Assembly (NCBI GenBank): GCA_963978905.1
Contig: OZ022259.1
Span: 17,458,068-17,522,067 of the forward strand
DNA from: Trichostrongylus colubriformis
Lineage: Eukaryota > Nematoda > Chromadorea > Rhabditida > Trichostrongylidae
DNA length: 64,000 nucleotides
Direction of reading: 5' to 3'
Each line of letters starts with the position of its first letter. Position 1 is the first letter of the stretch. Position numbers and translations under genes: made by a program. Below, piece by piece: positions 20,533-35,500 of this stretch. Below the pieces are notes generated by a model. The model worked only from the letters and a program-made list of their open reading frames with translations. It was not told the origin of the DNA and did no database searches.

Positions 20533-23500
20533 ATGCTCATCAAGGAGTATCGCATACTCCTACCGATGACCGTGGAGGAGTATCGCATCGCACAGTTATA
20601 CATGATTCAGGCAAGTGTCCTTCTGCTAATTCTCGGGACGCATTCGACTGGCTGGATATCCAATTAGCCATGTGCGATATGACTTTCAGACTTTCCGGGT
20701 AGATGCGTGACAGCACCCCCTTAGGTGTATACTTACCCATTGCTGGGTACGGTAATGGCTAGCCACAGGCAATTATGTGCAATATTCTCCTGATTATTCA
20801 TTTCTACTATGTTACAGAAGAGTTTGACAAAAATTCCAGTAATGTTCTTCAGTTCTTACTCGAGCCAAAGGCCGGTCCGATTCTTTGAATTGCATATTTG
20901 TTCTTCTTCTGTTTTATTGATTATTCAATCAATCGCTCTTTGAAATTAGCTGAGTTATGTAAATCGTTTTTTGTGTGGACGAGAAAAATTGCTTTCCATT
21001 CGTCGAAATAATCGTTCTGGAAAAAATATTAAAAATGTGTTTTTTCGGTCTCCAAAGCTGACAGAATTGCTCTATTGGATCATACAGTACCTCTATACTT
21101 TCTGCTATTTTTCTCATCTCGACTTTTTTATTTAAAATTATTTACGACTATAATAACGGCGTTTTTACAACGATATCACTGCGTTTTCTTCATTTTGATT
21201 TAAAAACTTCTATAGTGTAGTGGTTAAAAGCCTCGGTATGAACTGCAAATCTTCTTCTGGCTCAATCCTCTATCAGACCTTTTTCCGGTTCAATTCTCGG
21301 CCCAGTTCAATTCTGCCTTGACATCTCATCAATCACGGACTTTGTTTTCTGTACTGCACTTGGCACATCATCGTGTTATCCTGATGCTAATGTGAATATT
21401 GCTCACCAAAAATAGCATTTCAATAGTCATTGGAACGTTGCATCGATATGGGAGGGGGGGGGGGCTGAAATAGGTTATCCGCCCACCAGAAGCTTCTACT
21501 CGCTCCAGCCTTCGGTAAAATCTACACCTCTTGGCTCACAATCATTTCTTTATATCGTCCCTCACTTCTTCTCCGAATTATGTGGGATATGGATTCGAGT
21601 ACATTGGTCTGAATTGCTCTTCCCTTTTCCAATTGTGTCACAATTGGAGCTGTTCGGTCCATTGCGCGCTTTTTTGTGATTTTGATTGGAATATAAAATG
21701 ACATGTCCACCAGACACGTCGCTAGCATAACATCAATCGAAAATGTAACTTTTCTAGATTTAAAAAAATAAGAAATATAATTGAAAAAAATACGTAATAC
21801 TCGTTTGTCAATGAACTCATTGCTTATTCATGCGCATACCCTTTTCCTTGTTTTGATACTAAATTATGCCGTCTCATTTGCATCTCATGCTAACAATAAG
21901 CTATACGTCTTATTTGCGCTCGGGACTAACAATTGACCATCCGTCTTATTGCCGCTTTCTTTGAGGAGTTAGCCTCGTTCTCACATCGGGTTCGAGCACC
22001 TGTGAGTCTATCGGCTGCACCGATATCAGCAAACAGACACCACTGTTGCTGCTCGGCTGACAGTCCCAGTGACGCGGTTGGCGGTTCACAGACGGATTCC
22101 CAGAGTCAATGATCGTGATTCCCACACTCAATAATCTGGACCACACGGATTTCCTGGAACATTTGTACACTTTGAAATTCCCACCCCCTTCCCCCCTCCC
22201 CTGGGAAATGACCATTTGCGATAGTCAGAAGGGAGTGGGGGAGTAAAGGGGGGGGGGGGGGTGGGTAAGCCAGTCGGGCAGTTCACACCTTCCCCGAAAC
22301 CTCCTGCATGCCAACTAATGCGTTGCATATGTAATGCGACACATGGTACATTCCAATTAGATGTGGTTACTCGTGGATTATTCGAAAAACTGCTGAATGG
22401 CTCAATCAGCCATGGAGTATGATTACACAGCTGGGTGACATTGAATTGCCAGTTTCACGAGAATTTTTGCTTTTACTGCGTAGTTATTTTAAGGAACACA
22501 GCGAAACATATACTACAGAACACTCAACTTTTATATTTTTTTGGAATGTTATAAAGGGCTGTGGAATATCAAGCGTTTTTCTGAAAGAAGCCATCGAGTA
22601 GTTTAAAAATTATTCGTTTTCTCATCTTTCAACTCCCATCTGCTTGGAAACGTGCATATGTTTTGATTAAGTGCTATCGTAGTGGAGGGAGGGGCATCTC
22701 GAAAAATTTCACATCTGAGTACTTCTGAAGGATTTTCATGCGGTCACCCTGCACATTTAAGCGTATATTTTGCCTCAGCCTTGATGGATGAAGAAAGGGG
22801 CTCTATTTCCCTTCTCGGCTTAGGTAAAAATAGGGTCCAGTAGTGGGATGCCACCCCCCCCCCCCTCATTGCGTAGCACCTTTGATTATTCGTTTGTAAA
22901 TAGCAAGAGCTGGTAAATTTTTAGTGAACTGGTCTGTCAATCCTCGTCAGCTTGCTATTTACATACTTATTTACTTGTTATGCACCCAAGGTGCCTGCAA
23001 AACCCTGTAAAAAGGCCGAGTTCTACGGGAGGTTCTGGTTTTCGTGACAGACAAACAGACAAGCAACAACAAGCCAACCCCGTTAATTGCCTAAATTCTC
23101 CGCTGTTTCCCTCGCATTTCCACTTTTTCCTTTTCCTTCTTTTTCACTATCCTTTTCAGCTTGAAATAAGTTAATCCACTTTATGCTTTTTTAAGTAACC
23201 TTTTTCCCATGCTTTAATTTATTCGTTTGTCGATTGTTTGACTCCAGTTTACTATTTTTCTTCGTTTTCTTTTTGGCTTAGCTTTTCCTGCTTCTTCTTA
23301 TTTTTTTCTTCTTCCTATGAATTGAGCTAACTATTCGCGATTTCCGTAATTTTGCCATGCTGTCCGAACGAAATCTCAAATGGCAATTTGCGATTCGTCG
23401 TCGCTGGATCTTTGCTATAAGAGGCTTTTAGAACGCCGTCAGAGTCGCGTAAATATTGTTGATGGTAGTGGCTGAGAGTGGCACCAATTATACGCCTGTT

Positions 23501-26500
23501 TCAGCGACTATTGTAGTGGTATGGGAGTCAACTATGGGAATTTTTGCCATGGAATGGTATCGCCGAGCGGCCAGACCCTAACATATTTACATATACGTCA
23601 TCACAAAGCAGAAATTCTCTGAAATACTGACATTTGATGATTGATGGCTCCACTTTCAAAATGGTTAGGTGAAAGTGTAAGAACGATGCAATTGTTCTTC
23701 GTTTCGTTGACGTCATTCGTCATCGGCCACTTGCAAAGTACAAAAAAAAAAGTTTCAAAGAGAAGTTATGCATAACGGAAAAATGACATCTGGGAAGGCT
23801 ACCGAATGATTTTGATATTTTTGATTTTTTTTGAGAACTGCTGCTTATCGCCGCAGTTCGCGATGCAAAAGTTCGAGAATAGCCGTCGAATGAGTTCGAG
23901 CATTTAATCACTGTGTATGGGGATCTAATTCAAGTAAAAAAGGATATCAAGTTCAAAAAGAACGGATGACGTAGTGGCAAGAATCGCCACCGCAACACAC
24001 ATGGTTCGGGCATCAATTCGTGTTCGATTCCTACTCAGGACAATCCTGCAATCCATTCTGGTGTCATCTGGTATTGAACGTGTCTGAAAGAATAAAATCA
24101 TCAAGTAACCCATTCAAATAACTTCACCCATTTTGGATGAGAGTAAGACGCGTGTCGCATCCTAAAAATAGCCTTATCGGTGCTGAATCCACTGTAGTCA
24201 TCCATTATCAATCTTGAAAAGGATCATAACTACTAAAAGGTCGTAAGCATACATTTTTCCCGTAATTGCTTATTCTAATGCAAATCAATAAGGCAAGCAA
24301 AGCGATCAATTTGAACAGTAATCCTTTTCTGAGTGATTCTGAATTCTATAATGCTCACTACTATCTTATACTATGTGTAGGTAAATATGAAAGTAGCCCA
24401 GTAACAGGGCACTGAGTAGGCAAAGTTCCAGTTTCCTGACTAAGTGCGCTGTTTTGAACATACACTCCAGAGTTCATTTTGTCTTCTTTGAAAGACAGAA
24501 TGTTTGGCGAAACCGAAAGGGTACTGTAGATTGGAAAACATTCAGGGTTTTTGACCTACTCAGTGAACATTGAAATCCTATTTTCCCCTTCCCTGGACTT
24601 ATGCATCCAATTTCGAGATTTTCTGCGTGAAATAGATATACCCTTAGTTGTTCACCATAGCCATCTCTCTGCACCATACCAAGCTGAAAAGATTTAACAA
24701 AAATCTTTCTATGAGAAAAATCACAAGTGGCATTTGATGGGAATACTTGAATCAAAAACACTATGTTACAAGTTATTTACAAACATAGTTGACGGTTGGT
24801 TCACTGGTCACATGAGAACACGTTCCGGAACCCAGCGTTCTAGTTTTGAAGTGGTGTTTCTATTGAAAATATCGAAAACATCTCACTCCTTGAGAAGTTC
24901 CCCTTGTGAGCAAAGCAAGAGAAAAAAAGAAATAAGAATTACTCCGATCGATCGCAATCTCTTTTCATTCTCTTCAATCTTTCTTTAAAATTCGAACTTC
25001 TATTTCTGTTCTTTAAAATTTTGAACTTCTAGTTCTACTATTTTGTAAGAATAACTGAAATTTGATACGAGCAATTTTAGACTCGCTTCTGCCGACGTTG
25101 AAAGACTATGAGTGATGACTGATTTTTGATGCGTTACTTTGCCTCTCTCCCTCTCATGATTCACAATGAAACAGCCTCGTAGGGTCGTAAAAACTAGTTT
25201 AAACGGGCGCCGAGAGACAATAGACCTTTTGTGAGTGCAAGCATGGAGATGCCAGATTGGTGAAATGCTGCCGTCTACTTCATAGAAATTTAAAATCGAA
25301 AAAACTAAGGAAATCTAAAAATAAATGAATTTTCTGAATAAATAATTTTCCGAAGATAAAAGCAGAAAAACTACACTAGGCGAAACAGAGTAGGGTTCAA
25401 ATGCGATCAAACTGAATTCAGATTCTTGTGAAAGAATGATCACCTGACTCATGTAATAAAATCTCTCTTGAGCTTCAAAGATCATCCGGTTTTTGACTTC
25501 GTCAGCGCTCGTGGGAATCGAGAATCAGTCGAGCATCTGGTTCTAGTTGGTGTGTGCAGCTGCTGAAGATTAAGGGTACCTTGGTTAAGTGGATCAATTA
25601 TTATGATGTATAAAATCGTATGAATAAATTTATACGGGTTTTGAGAAGTGAGCGACTTGACCTTCCATTTCCATTGGCCAGAACTGAAAAAGGTCGTTTC
25701 TTTATTCTCTTTCTCATCCATAATACTCTCCGCTTTTCTTGGGGAAAAAGCCGAGAATGGTAAAGATCCCCAGAAAAACACCTGTGAATAATGGGTGGTG
25801 GGTGATATCGGAAACAGATGGGGTGAGTGTGGGAGAGAGCGAAGGCTTATAGTACTCCTATGAGAAGATGAAGATGCACACTTTTTAACGAAACTGATCC
25901 TTTTTATACCCTCTTTGTAAAACTTCTGAATTATTGAAAAAGAACAGCTTTCAAGCTAAAATTAGCATGATACAAAAACAGTCATTTAAAACGGTTACAT
26001 CACATACATCATCATATACCTTACATATTGTAGGACACTTTCATTTCCTCTATTTTTCTCGCTCATATTTGTTTTATTTCTTTAGCATTTTATATTTTTT
26101 TACTCGAAAGCTCCTGATTAATGAATAATTGTTCATTTTTTATTCTCTTTCTTTTCAAATACTCCGATTGAATTATGAAATATAAGAACTATGGAAAGGT
26201 ACACGTTTAAAAATGTCGGATCATAGATGGACACGGAGCAAACGATGAAAAAAAAACAATAAAAGAAAGAAGAAAAGGGAAATTTGGATGATATCAGGGG
26301 AGGCAGTGCTTGAGAATTTTCGAAGACATTATATTTGATTCTCTGTGTTGGGCCATTACTTCATCATAATCTTCACTGCGCATTTAACCTCATCCGATTT
26401 GAACTGGATCAATCAAACGAAAGATCCGAGCTGAGCCGATACACAGAACCCTCTAGATGCGACTTTATCGCATTATTAAAATATTCGAATATTTTAAACG

Positions 26501-29500
26501 TATAAGGATGACGCAGTTTTTGAAGATTTTTTTCACAGGGAGTTCACAGTTCGTTCTTGCGGCTAGCCCTCTTTATTTATTTATTTAATTATTTAATTTT
26601 ATTATTATTATTTGGCTCTTACATCGGTGGGATAATTTACATCATTTATTGGAACCTCATCCCAACAGAATGCCCAAGTACTATAGAAATGTGGGCTACG
26701 TCACGATTGTTCAACTAGGTAGCCGCGCCACGCAAACTGCGTCGCCGTGCGCGCCAAATGCCTTGCTGGGCTCGTTGTGAATTGGCCGTGCGATAGAGAA
26801 CATCGCTACCGGTCTTCGCGTGACATAACCTAGTTGGACTTTCCGACACACAACCTTAGGAATAGTTGTGGGTCACAGAAGGCTTCCGAATTCAACAGCA
26901 ATATTAAGTATCAAATGGAAACTATTGAAATGGTATCAGGGATCTTCGAACAAGTGTCACCTACGATCTCTTTATTTTTTATCATTATCTATTTTTGTTC
27001 AGCAAGAAAACAAACAGCAAAGGATCCATGTCATACAAACATATCCGTTTCCCGTAGTATCGAAGAGGATTCTTGGCTCATATCGCAGCTGAGTATCACT
27101 AGTCGACAATTAGCAGAAACCCTTCACTATGATTATGTCGCCGTGGATTGTGGCTTACGTGACAGCTAGAATTTCTGAACAAGTAAACACTTTGCGTGTT
27201 TTGGACTCCAGGGAACAAACATATAAGCCTCCATAAGCCTGCAGCAGCTTTTTCACCCAAATAACGCTGTGAGAGTAATTTTAACATACGTATGGTCTTT
27301 TTAAGGTAAAAATATAGATCTTCCATCCAGTGCAGTAACCCCCCCCCCTTAAAGTTCATTCCACCGACCTAATCCCAAAAGAAAAGCATTGCTCGAAGCA
27401 ACTGTACAACTGGGATTTCAAGCGGGTGTTCTCAGGGCATTGCCACACCTGACACCTGAAACTCGGAACATTCCTCGTCCAAAAGAGCAGAACCTTGATC
27501 CTTTTGTGTCTGTGAATTGGTATTGGACTCATCCGAAGGGCAAATACTGACTTTTACATCGTCGGAAACCATATTTGGCTACCAGACAAATCTCATTCGA
27601 CTTCTATCATGTACTTCTACAACGCATGGCGCATTCCGAACAAGGAATGGTCAGTGCCGACTGCTTGTATTTTCTTTCCATGTTCAAACATCAACAGCGT
27701 ATTCCGCCACTTAGTATGGGAACTCCTCTACAAAACGCGGTAGTTCCAAATAGGGTGAAGTCGCCAAATCGCCTGTGTCAGGTGCATTATACACTATTCA
27801 TGAATCATGTGAATTTTTATATCATATTAATCATGGACGTGCTATGGACGCGATAAAAAGGGGCACATTCCTTCACGTGACTTCGTCGTGAATCAGAGCA
27901 ACGCGGAACTTTTCCAAGGTTCAGGGATGGAAAAGCTCCCGGTCGGTGATATAATGTCCTTGTGCAAGAAGGAGATTTTCGGACCCACGGTCAAGCATTG
28001 GCCGACAAATCGTCAAGAAAAGGTCATATTTATAAAAAAGTTTTCTCAGCAGCTGCTTGATTTATTCGTGCGTCTCTCCTTTCAAAGCCGTGCACCCAGC
28101 TACCCAGCGCATAAAATCTCCTCTGCTTTCATCATCCTTGTTTGAGAGGAATAATTTGGATAAATATGGAAATAGATAAATGTAGTGATGGAATAGAACT
28201 TCATAACCCAGTACTAAGTTTTATAGTTTACATGCGCATTTGTTGTGGATAACACGCTTTCATGGAAATCTGGGAGAAATCATTAAGTTCTGGAGATGCT
28301 GCAAAGTAGTATTGCTGCATCAACTATGTATTTGGTGGCGGATTGCTGCAATAAGTATGTACTCGTGGTCTTTATTAAAACATAAAAACTTCAATAAACA
28401 TTTCGGGATGTCCAATGTTCCACAAAGTTTTTTCGACATTCATTAAAAGTAATAAGAAGAAAGTTTAATTACTATTAGTAATGATAATATTATAGTTAAG
28501 AATATTCGGGTAGACCGTCAAGATGCGCTTTATGGTGAACCCACATGCTTTCTCCTTCTCTTCCCAGATAGCTTTTCACCATTACATAGAAATGATAGCT
28601 AATCGTAATAGATTTTCTTGTTTACAGAAGAAAAGCCGCTTAGATTCGCATGGCAAAGACAGTGGAGTGGAGATCCTTAGCAATAAGCCGTACAAGGATG
28701 GACCAGGTGGATCGGGCCAGTACACTTTCAAAATTTATCATATTGGCAGCAAAATACCCGGTTAGTTTGATCGATTTTCAGACCTACTTCCAATTAACTG
28801 CAGCTCTACGAAGCGTGTCTAATACGGTTTTCGTCTCTGATAATGGAAACCTTTTATTGTAAAGGCTTCTAATCAAGCGTTGGAACGCCACATCAAAAAC
28901 AACTGCGTGCCAGAATTAAAAGCATACCACGCGATTATCAGATTTGTGGCTTACTTTCTCGGGGCAAGTAAGTCCTCGGATAATTGCTCAGACTGCACCT
29001 TGCGGCTGCACGTAGTACCCTCACGGTGTTACGCCTGCTTGAACACAACCGAGCCACGCCCACCCAATCAAATCACACCTAGCCTTAAACGAACAAATTT
29101 CCAATGTGGCGCTCACGCTTATGTGGAGAAAGAGGCTTGCGATAAGGGAAGATAATTTGATGAAACAGCAATATCGATTATGAAAGCAGCTTTCACATTG
29201 GAGATCATACCCTATATATAAACCAGGAGTTTGGTGTGTTTGTAGTGATGTCTGTTTGTCTGACCGGTTCAATTACCCAAGTTTGAGGTACTCGACCCTC
29301 GACATACCTTCGGAAATTAGGGGAAAGGTTGGCTCAAGTGTGGGTTGGGTGGGGCATGGTAGGGGATGTACAGACATCGCTTTGTCGATATTGATTGAAA
29401 ATATCGGTTTTTGTGCAGAAGGCTGGAAACGGCTCATGGACCATACTACTGAGTGAGTGCCCTCATGGAACTTAAAATTCTACCACATCATTCATCACCG

Positions 29501-32500
29501 GTCGATATTGATTGAAAATATCGGTTTCCGTCCGAAAGGCTGGAAACGGCTAATGGACCATACCACTGAGTGAGTTCCCTCATAGAAGATGGAATTCTGG
29601 AAAATGATCAGCGAGCTGCACCAATAGGTGACGCTGTTGCAGAACTTTAATGAAGTCCTATTGGTCGACATCGATCGAAATCATAGATCTCTGAGCAGAG
29701 AGCTGAAAACAAGTAGTGGGATACCATTGGATGACTACAGTCGCAGAAGTTGAAAAACTGCAGCATCATGTGCCATGGGTCGTAACTGTCGGTTTTCGTA
29801 CGGAGAGCCGGGCAATGTGATGGACCACACCAGTGGATGGACACAATTGCAGAGACTTACATTCTATAGGACTTATTGCATGCATATCGATACCTTCTGT
29901 ATTGCTATGATGAGCCTTTGTAGTGAAGGCTTTAATGGATTACCCCTCAGCACAAATGTAAAATCTATTGATTGCCGCCAAACCTTATTGCTATGTATTT
30001 TCTTTTGCATCATTTTGCCCACAGCCCGCTTCGCACCGGTACCCCGTAACGCGATGTAGATTGCGAAGCTCACCTGGTTGTTCTTTTAAAGGCCAGGTGT
30101 GTTTTGGTTGGGTGGGGGTGGCTCGGTTGTGTTCATGCAAGCACAACACAGTGAGGGTGCACCGTGCAGCCGCAATAAAGATGCAGTCTGAGCAGTTATC
30201 CAAGGACCTACTTGCCTCAAGGAAGTAAACCACCAATGTGATTATCGCGTGGTGTGTCTTCAATGATTGCGTGCCGCGCTAGGCATAAAAATGCCAAGCA
30301 TCTACCAGTCAACGAGCTTAAAAAATCGGTGAAATCCGTATGAGAGATTGTCCTCTTTACGATTTCTGCCTTTAGGAATGTAAATTCGTTGACACTGTCC
30401 TGATACTCAGCAGGGGGTGATGAGGGATAAAGTTGGCTGTTTTCATTCTGCTGTGAAGATAGGATAGCTCTTCTGCGATAGAGGTGGGGTTGGAATGGTA
30501 GCTTTTGAATGGAAAAAGTGTTAGAGGGACTGATGTTGGATTAAAATGGGATTACGGTAGCTGTCTTCGGGAAAAATCGGGATTAATGTGACTGTTTTGA
30601 ATAGAAGGAGGTTAGTGCGGCTATCCTCGAGTTGAGGTAGGATTAGGATGTCTGCTTTTATATTGAAGATGGATTGCTGTGGCTGCTTTTGGATTCAAAT
30701 GCACATTCCAGGATTATTGGAGTGCTGCAGCTCCCTCCCCCACAGTCACTAGGCTGTACCTTCACCGCTGCGTGAGTGTGAGTTTCTGAGCCGTGTAAGC
30801 GTGTAGAGCCAAAGAAGCCAGCGCGACTCCACCATGGAACGCTAGCCCACCCAACCCAAACGAGATTGTCGGCACGATGATAGCAACGGTGGCATAACAT
30901 GGCAAAGGATACCTGGATAATAGAAGGGAGAGATCGCAACAGTGAAGAAAAAGTTGACATAAAGAGACAGGGATATCGCCGAGTTTCTCATAGCACCCTC
31001 CAGCGGGGCTAGTTTCAAAGGCTTACTTTCAAACTACACGCGGTAATCTCCCGCAGCGCCTGTTTAGAGGCCTTATTTTTGCCATTTTCGGGGACTTCTT
31101 TCGGATTTTTCCTCGGTGGCGTATTCCTCTGCACCTCTTATTTCATGATTCGGCGCTTTAACCCACTCAAGGTAATCCCTGAAATGTGCCCTCTGAGTGC
31201 TGAAAGAGGGGCTGCTTTGAGAATATTCCAAGTATCAAAGGATAGATCAAGATCGAAGTTTGCTGGATTTTGAAGAAGTAATAAGTCGGAATATCAAGGC
31301 CTTCAATAACAGCATTTTATACTGCATCTTATCTCTATTGTTTTCTACTGTTTTTTTTATTTATTTTGTTGTTTCTGTTCTAAGGTTATCAGCTCTAAAG
31401 CTGAATCATTGATACATGTGAACTAGAGACTCTCGTTTCGGGCTACGAAATTGAGAGTTTAGCTGATTTCACGAAAATTTGCGCCAGTGAACTTGGGAAC
31501 TTGATTTGGTTAATGCGGCAACTATGTACCTTCGGATCATTCAAAAGAAGGCGACAAAAACATTTATCAGCCATCGCAAGGGAGCAGCTGTCAATTCAAT
31601 TAACGAGCAACATCTGAAATGCCATGTGTCACGTTCGACGTCGCTAAAAAGTACAGAATCGTTCCACTCGAGTAAACAAAATCAAGTAAACTTGGTTGGA
31701 TCGATGAGCGGTTCATGATATGCACTGTGATCCTCCTACTTAATGACGGATAGGATGGACTTCTTGGTTACTGAGATACTTTTGTTTGTGTGGAGCCAAA
31801 CACAGGGGGTAGACAAGATTGAAAATGTGAATTGTGAGGGTAAATTTGGTATCGGTCATAGACAAAATCCTTCCTTGGTCTCGTATTGCTCCTCAAATTC
31901 AGGATCCGGCGGTAACGAAGAGTTAGCGGCTTCGTTACAATGAGACGTCCCGTTTTCATTATCATAAAACCATTACAAGCTGCATAATTGCTTTTGATTA
32001 AACTCACGTATGCTTGGCGCACTCTTGAAGAATAGTCTCCTACGTTGTTCAATATTGCTCTTATAATGATTCAATTTGCTAGGTTTGAACCGTTTTTTGT
32101 AAGGCCTGCTCTTCCATTTGCTAGAAAAAAAAACTATGGAATTTTTAACCCATCGAAGAAGCATTCATTTCACCACCCCACCCCTTCCTTATCGCGGGTC
32201 GAGTGGCATTATTGTTACAATGCTACAATGCGCAGAGAAATTGCGGAAGCTATTGTGACTTTCGGATTCAGGAATTTCTGGAAATTCAAAATTCAAAAAG
32301 CTAAGTTGCAAGGTACCAGTGTGTTACATATATGTTAGCCATGTGCGTGTGTCTCGTAGTCTTGATTTCTGTCCAGTAAGATTAAAAATCAATAAAGTGA
32401 GTAATGTCGTTCATAGGCGGTTTGAGGAGCAAAAAAAACCAAAAGATCCAGGCGGGAGTAGGTGTAATGAAGGCAATGAGGAAAGCTTGAAGTGATCCAT

Positions 32501-35500
32501 TTGAATGAAAACTGGGGGTAAATGAAGACCATATGTCGCAAAATCCCCGATAAAAGGAGCGTCCCGAGCTTCGAAGGAGACACTGCGTCCAACAGGCTCC
32601 GCCTTTCATCACAGACCCCGCCTTCTAGGGTCAACTTCGCCGAACAATGACTGAGATGTGGCTTCGCCGAACAATGACTGAGATGTGGAAGTAACGATAG
32701 TAAAGTGATACTATCATGTCGTGTTGGTGCCCTAAATCGTTATTTGGTGCTTGGCGTGTCGGCTTTTGTGATTAGAACGTTCACTGGTCAGTTTTAAAGA
32801 CTAAAATCCATTCAAATCTGGGGGTCTAAAAAGGTCATATGTCACGAATTACCCGATTAAAGGAGCGCCCCTGAGCCTTGAGGAGACATATAACAGGCTC
32901 CGCCTTTCACGACAGACCCCGCCTTTTAGTATCAACTTTGCCGAATAATGACTGAGGTGTAAAGTAACAAAAGTAAAAGTAAGTAAGCAAGTAAAGTAAT
33001 AGTATACAACAGAACTACCCTTACCACTCCCTCCGATTGAATCGGTGTATTAGTTTTTTTACCCTGTAATTTCATTGATCTTGACATCTCGCGGTCGGCT
33101 TCCATACTCCGTGACGATTATTGGGTTATGCAGCGCACTCATAACATACTTATTGGAGCCATGTGCGTGTGCGCTACCCGGTCAGTGCGTTGATATACTG
33201 ACACGCAGCTATCGTACGATCGCGTTGCAGAGTGTAAAGCCACCTAGACTTTATAAGATTGGGAAACACCATTGGAAAACACTGTAAATTCAACTGCAGC
33301 AGCGCTGCGCGAAACTACATGATCCTTCGGTCGGCGGTATTTTACTACTGTGCATTGATTGGAATCAAAAATAATTTTATTCCTTTCAGTATGGATTCGC
33401 AGTGTTCTACCAACAAGTGCCCTTGAAGCTCACGAAGAAGCCTGGAATGCCTATCCGTACACGAAGACGAGGTTCGTTTATGCTTTACAATGAGACCTTT
33501 GCTTTTTGATTTATGATAATGCCGGCTTTCGCTGTTTTATTAATGCTGCTATGCCAATGTGTAATGCATTGTAATTTGAAAGAATGATATGGGGATTCGA
33601 ATATTTGATTTTGGAAATTCGAGAACTCGAAAACACTATTAAGAAGATGCGAGATGGTATGTGGGCTCCCTATGACGTCATGGATTGATAGATCAGCCTA
33701 AGAAAACGAGCACGGACTCTTTACCCATCAATCATGTGATACATTTCTTTCGAATTTTCTGCTCTACTCCGTCGTTCTAATAGGGAAAGATACAAGTGCT
33801 TGGTGATTTCCGGCAACATACCCCAAAGTGACGGCTGGTCAATTTGCTCATTACCCATCGTGTTGTCAAAGCTAATTTGTCCACTAAATCTTTCGTCGGG
33901 GCACCAATGTTGAAATGTCCCTTCTTTGGTTTGCTAGACGAAGTAATCGCTCTTCCAACACAATGCGTGTCCATGATTCATGGTCATGTGGCCACACAAT
34001 AACCTGCACGCGACGGCGAAGTTCGTAACTGCAGACTTCATTGAGTTCAGTCGAATCACCTCATCAGTGATCGGTGATCGCTGCGGGACTTATTTTAGGT
34101 CTGTGGGCATATCCAGAGACCATCAAAGGGATCGTTACAGAATTCCATGATTTTAATTCCTTTTAAATTCATTCTACCAGATGTACAACATGTGTAGAAA
34201 TACGAAAAGAACCGAGATAAAGAAAAATCGGAAGAAGTACAACTACTTCGAATTCCCGACGAGCAAAATTTGAATAGCCGTCGGGGCAGATCAAATTTTC
34301 GCACTCAGTGTTGATTTACTCCGCGTCCCTGACCACGTGACCGGCGTCTCTTTGCTCATGAAGCCTTCGTGCCAGCGTCCCTTCAGACATCCCATCACGT
34401 CGGACCTTGCTTTTGGGAGGCTGGATCACAGCCGGATTTTTTTCTCTTGAAACCTTGTATGTGGTTCGTTGTATATAAATACATCATGATCCATGAGTAA
34501 CAGAAGAACTCAAATTTCGTGAGAGGTCCTTTTGAATGATTTGCAGAGGCATAAGAGTACATGTTTCGATTCCCAAAATGGAACTCATTTATGTACCATT
34601 CAGATAATTTGGATAAGATGTGAGCCAGGAAGTCTGGATAATGTCATCCCCATCGCGGCCACTTCCTCAGCCCGGCATTCAGTGGCGCGGTGACCCAGTT
34701 CGCGTGTTCCGACCCATGTCCAAAAGGAGAAGCAACCTTCTCGGAAAATCGAATTTGACGCGTACTTTGGGGTGAATATTTCACGTGACGACGGGCAAGC
34801 GATGAGGAAGTAATGGAATGTGTACTCTTACGTCAGAAACAAAAAATCGCACTGCGGCATGCGCCGCGGGACGTTTTTTAGCGAGTTTGTGTGTAGTTGC
34901 GTGCTATGAGAGGGTTTCCTATATTACGCGTGAATTTCGTTCTCAACGTATTCAATCTCAAGAGTTCTCCCGCAATCAGGGTGTCGATCAGCGTGGAGTC
35001 GAGAAAGTTCTTCCGAAGTAGGACCTTCCAGGATGGGGGTCGTACGACTCCACCCCAGAAAATTCCATGATACGACCCTCTTGCCCTTCTCCTCTTCGAC
35101 GACCTCCTTTCTTCTCAAGTCAAAGGTGCGGGTGTAGAGCATATGTGGAGGAAAATTTCAATAGTATAATCACTTCATCCACCTCAACTCTAAATTCAAC
35201 CCCCACACTTTCTCTAAACTCGAAAACCACCCCTCCCGTCGAGGCTTCATCGACGGAGGTCTGAGCCTGGTGCAGATTAAAGGAATCGTACAAAGGAAAA
35301 TGACTGTCTGTGCTACCCATATACATTTTTATGTTGTATTTGCCTTATACGGGCCACAAGCAAAGTTTCACGTAAAAATGTGAGAATGCTCAAGATACAG
35401 CTCCTCAAAGTGGTGGTCGAGGGGGCGGGCCTGAGGGTATGCCCGCCTCGTCGTTCGCCGCCGTCGGATACGCGTAATGGGAACAGAAAGCTACGTAAAC

